Source: Chitinophaga japonensis (lineage in GTDB: Bacteria; Bacteroidota; Bacteroidia; Chitinophagales; Chitinophagaceae). From it: DNA of 64,000 bases. The notes below the pieces were generated by a model that was not told the origin of the DNA, searched no databases, and saw nothing but the letters and a program-made list of their open reading frames with translations. Both the position numbers and the translations under genes were made by a program. Positions within the stretch are counted from its first letter, which is position 1, and each line of letters opens with the position of its first letter. The stretch is from positions 1,354,247 to 1,418,246 of the forward strand of contig NZ_VLLG01000003.1 in NCBI RefSeq assembly GCF_007830125.1, written 5' to 3'. Below are positions 63,962 through 64,000 of the stretch, one piece after another.

Positions 63962-64000
63962 TTATTTCAGCTTCATATCTTTTATAATCTGCTGTATGCG
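63962..64000 (-). CDS. 3' end of an unidentified minus-strand gene
   Basis: Reading from the window edge gives RIQQIIKDMKLK and a TAA stop at 63962-63964. The frame, the helical charged end and the nearby terminator fit the tail of a real gene, but the product cannot be told from twelve codons. Confidence 0.45.
   Translation of the reverse strand, partial: RIQQIIKDMKLK

Overview
The window looks like a chromosome piece of a Bacteroidota bacterium, most likely a Chitinophaga-like member of the Chitinophagaceae. The reasons are the gene families present (TonB-dependent receptor with a carboxypeptidase-regulatory N-terminus, a TamB-like giant, a long signal peptidase I, an LptE-type lipoprotein, DUF5977 repeats and signal-peptide-bearing RHS proteins), -7 boxes of the Bacteroidota type (TAnnTTTG) and weak Shine-Dalgarno signals. 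No transposase, integrase or prophage structural operon is visible.

Left part (1-15.8 kb): the N-terminal half of a TonB-dependent receptor (-), ribBA (+), a TamB-like protein (-) whose two ends run into TTTGGRA heptamer repeats, an isoaspartyl peptidase/asparaginase (+), a TraB/GumN protein (-), a small periplasmic coiled-coil protein (+), a minus-strand run of gamma-glutamyltransferase, DUF1572 protein, lipoprotein and an AONS-like PLP enzyme, then signal peptidase I (-).

Middle part (16.1-48.6 kb), the accessory region: a plus-strand operon of secreted proteins consists of a 765-aa probable outer-membrane protein, an Ig-like protein, a 2381-aa PA14/DUF5977 protein, a 546-aa secreted protein, a 250-aa secreted protein and a 2847-aa RHS protein. 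The RHS C-terminus (from 37039) is AT-richer and carries HExxH plus a downstream Glu, so it is a candidate zinc-metallopeptidase toxin. A lipoprotein gene overlaps the rhs stop codon and is the obvious immunity candidate. After it comes a bank of small AT-rich orphan immunity-type genes (Imm42-like, a membrane protein, unknown families, DUF7660) and a broken Imm35/YrhB gene with a toxin-tail remnant just before it. These genes are separated by a family of hairpin-forming intergenic repeats of about 90-140 bp. Beyond the bank are a lipoprotein and three secreted paralogs with one shared N-terminal module and different C-termini; the third ends in an S74 intramolecular chaperone domain as in phage tail fibres. 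A mixed-orientation array of AAACCRGTTT-type repeats lies between the first two paralogs.

Right part (48.7-64 kb): an M14 peptidase (+) converges on a redoxin gene (-). A long minus-strand cluster follows (miaB, sigma-54 activator, lptE, unknown, secG, mltG, brkB), then higBA with a clear operator palindrome, tRNA-Gly(CCC), a conserved unknown, and two Fe-S redox genes split by a four-helix-bundle (S23/IVS) gene bracketed by TTGGCAGTT-type inverted repeats. A PyrR-like phosphoribosyltransferase (+) and the last codons of an unidentified minus-strand gene close the window.
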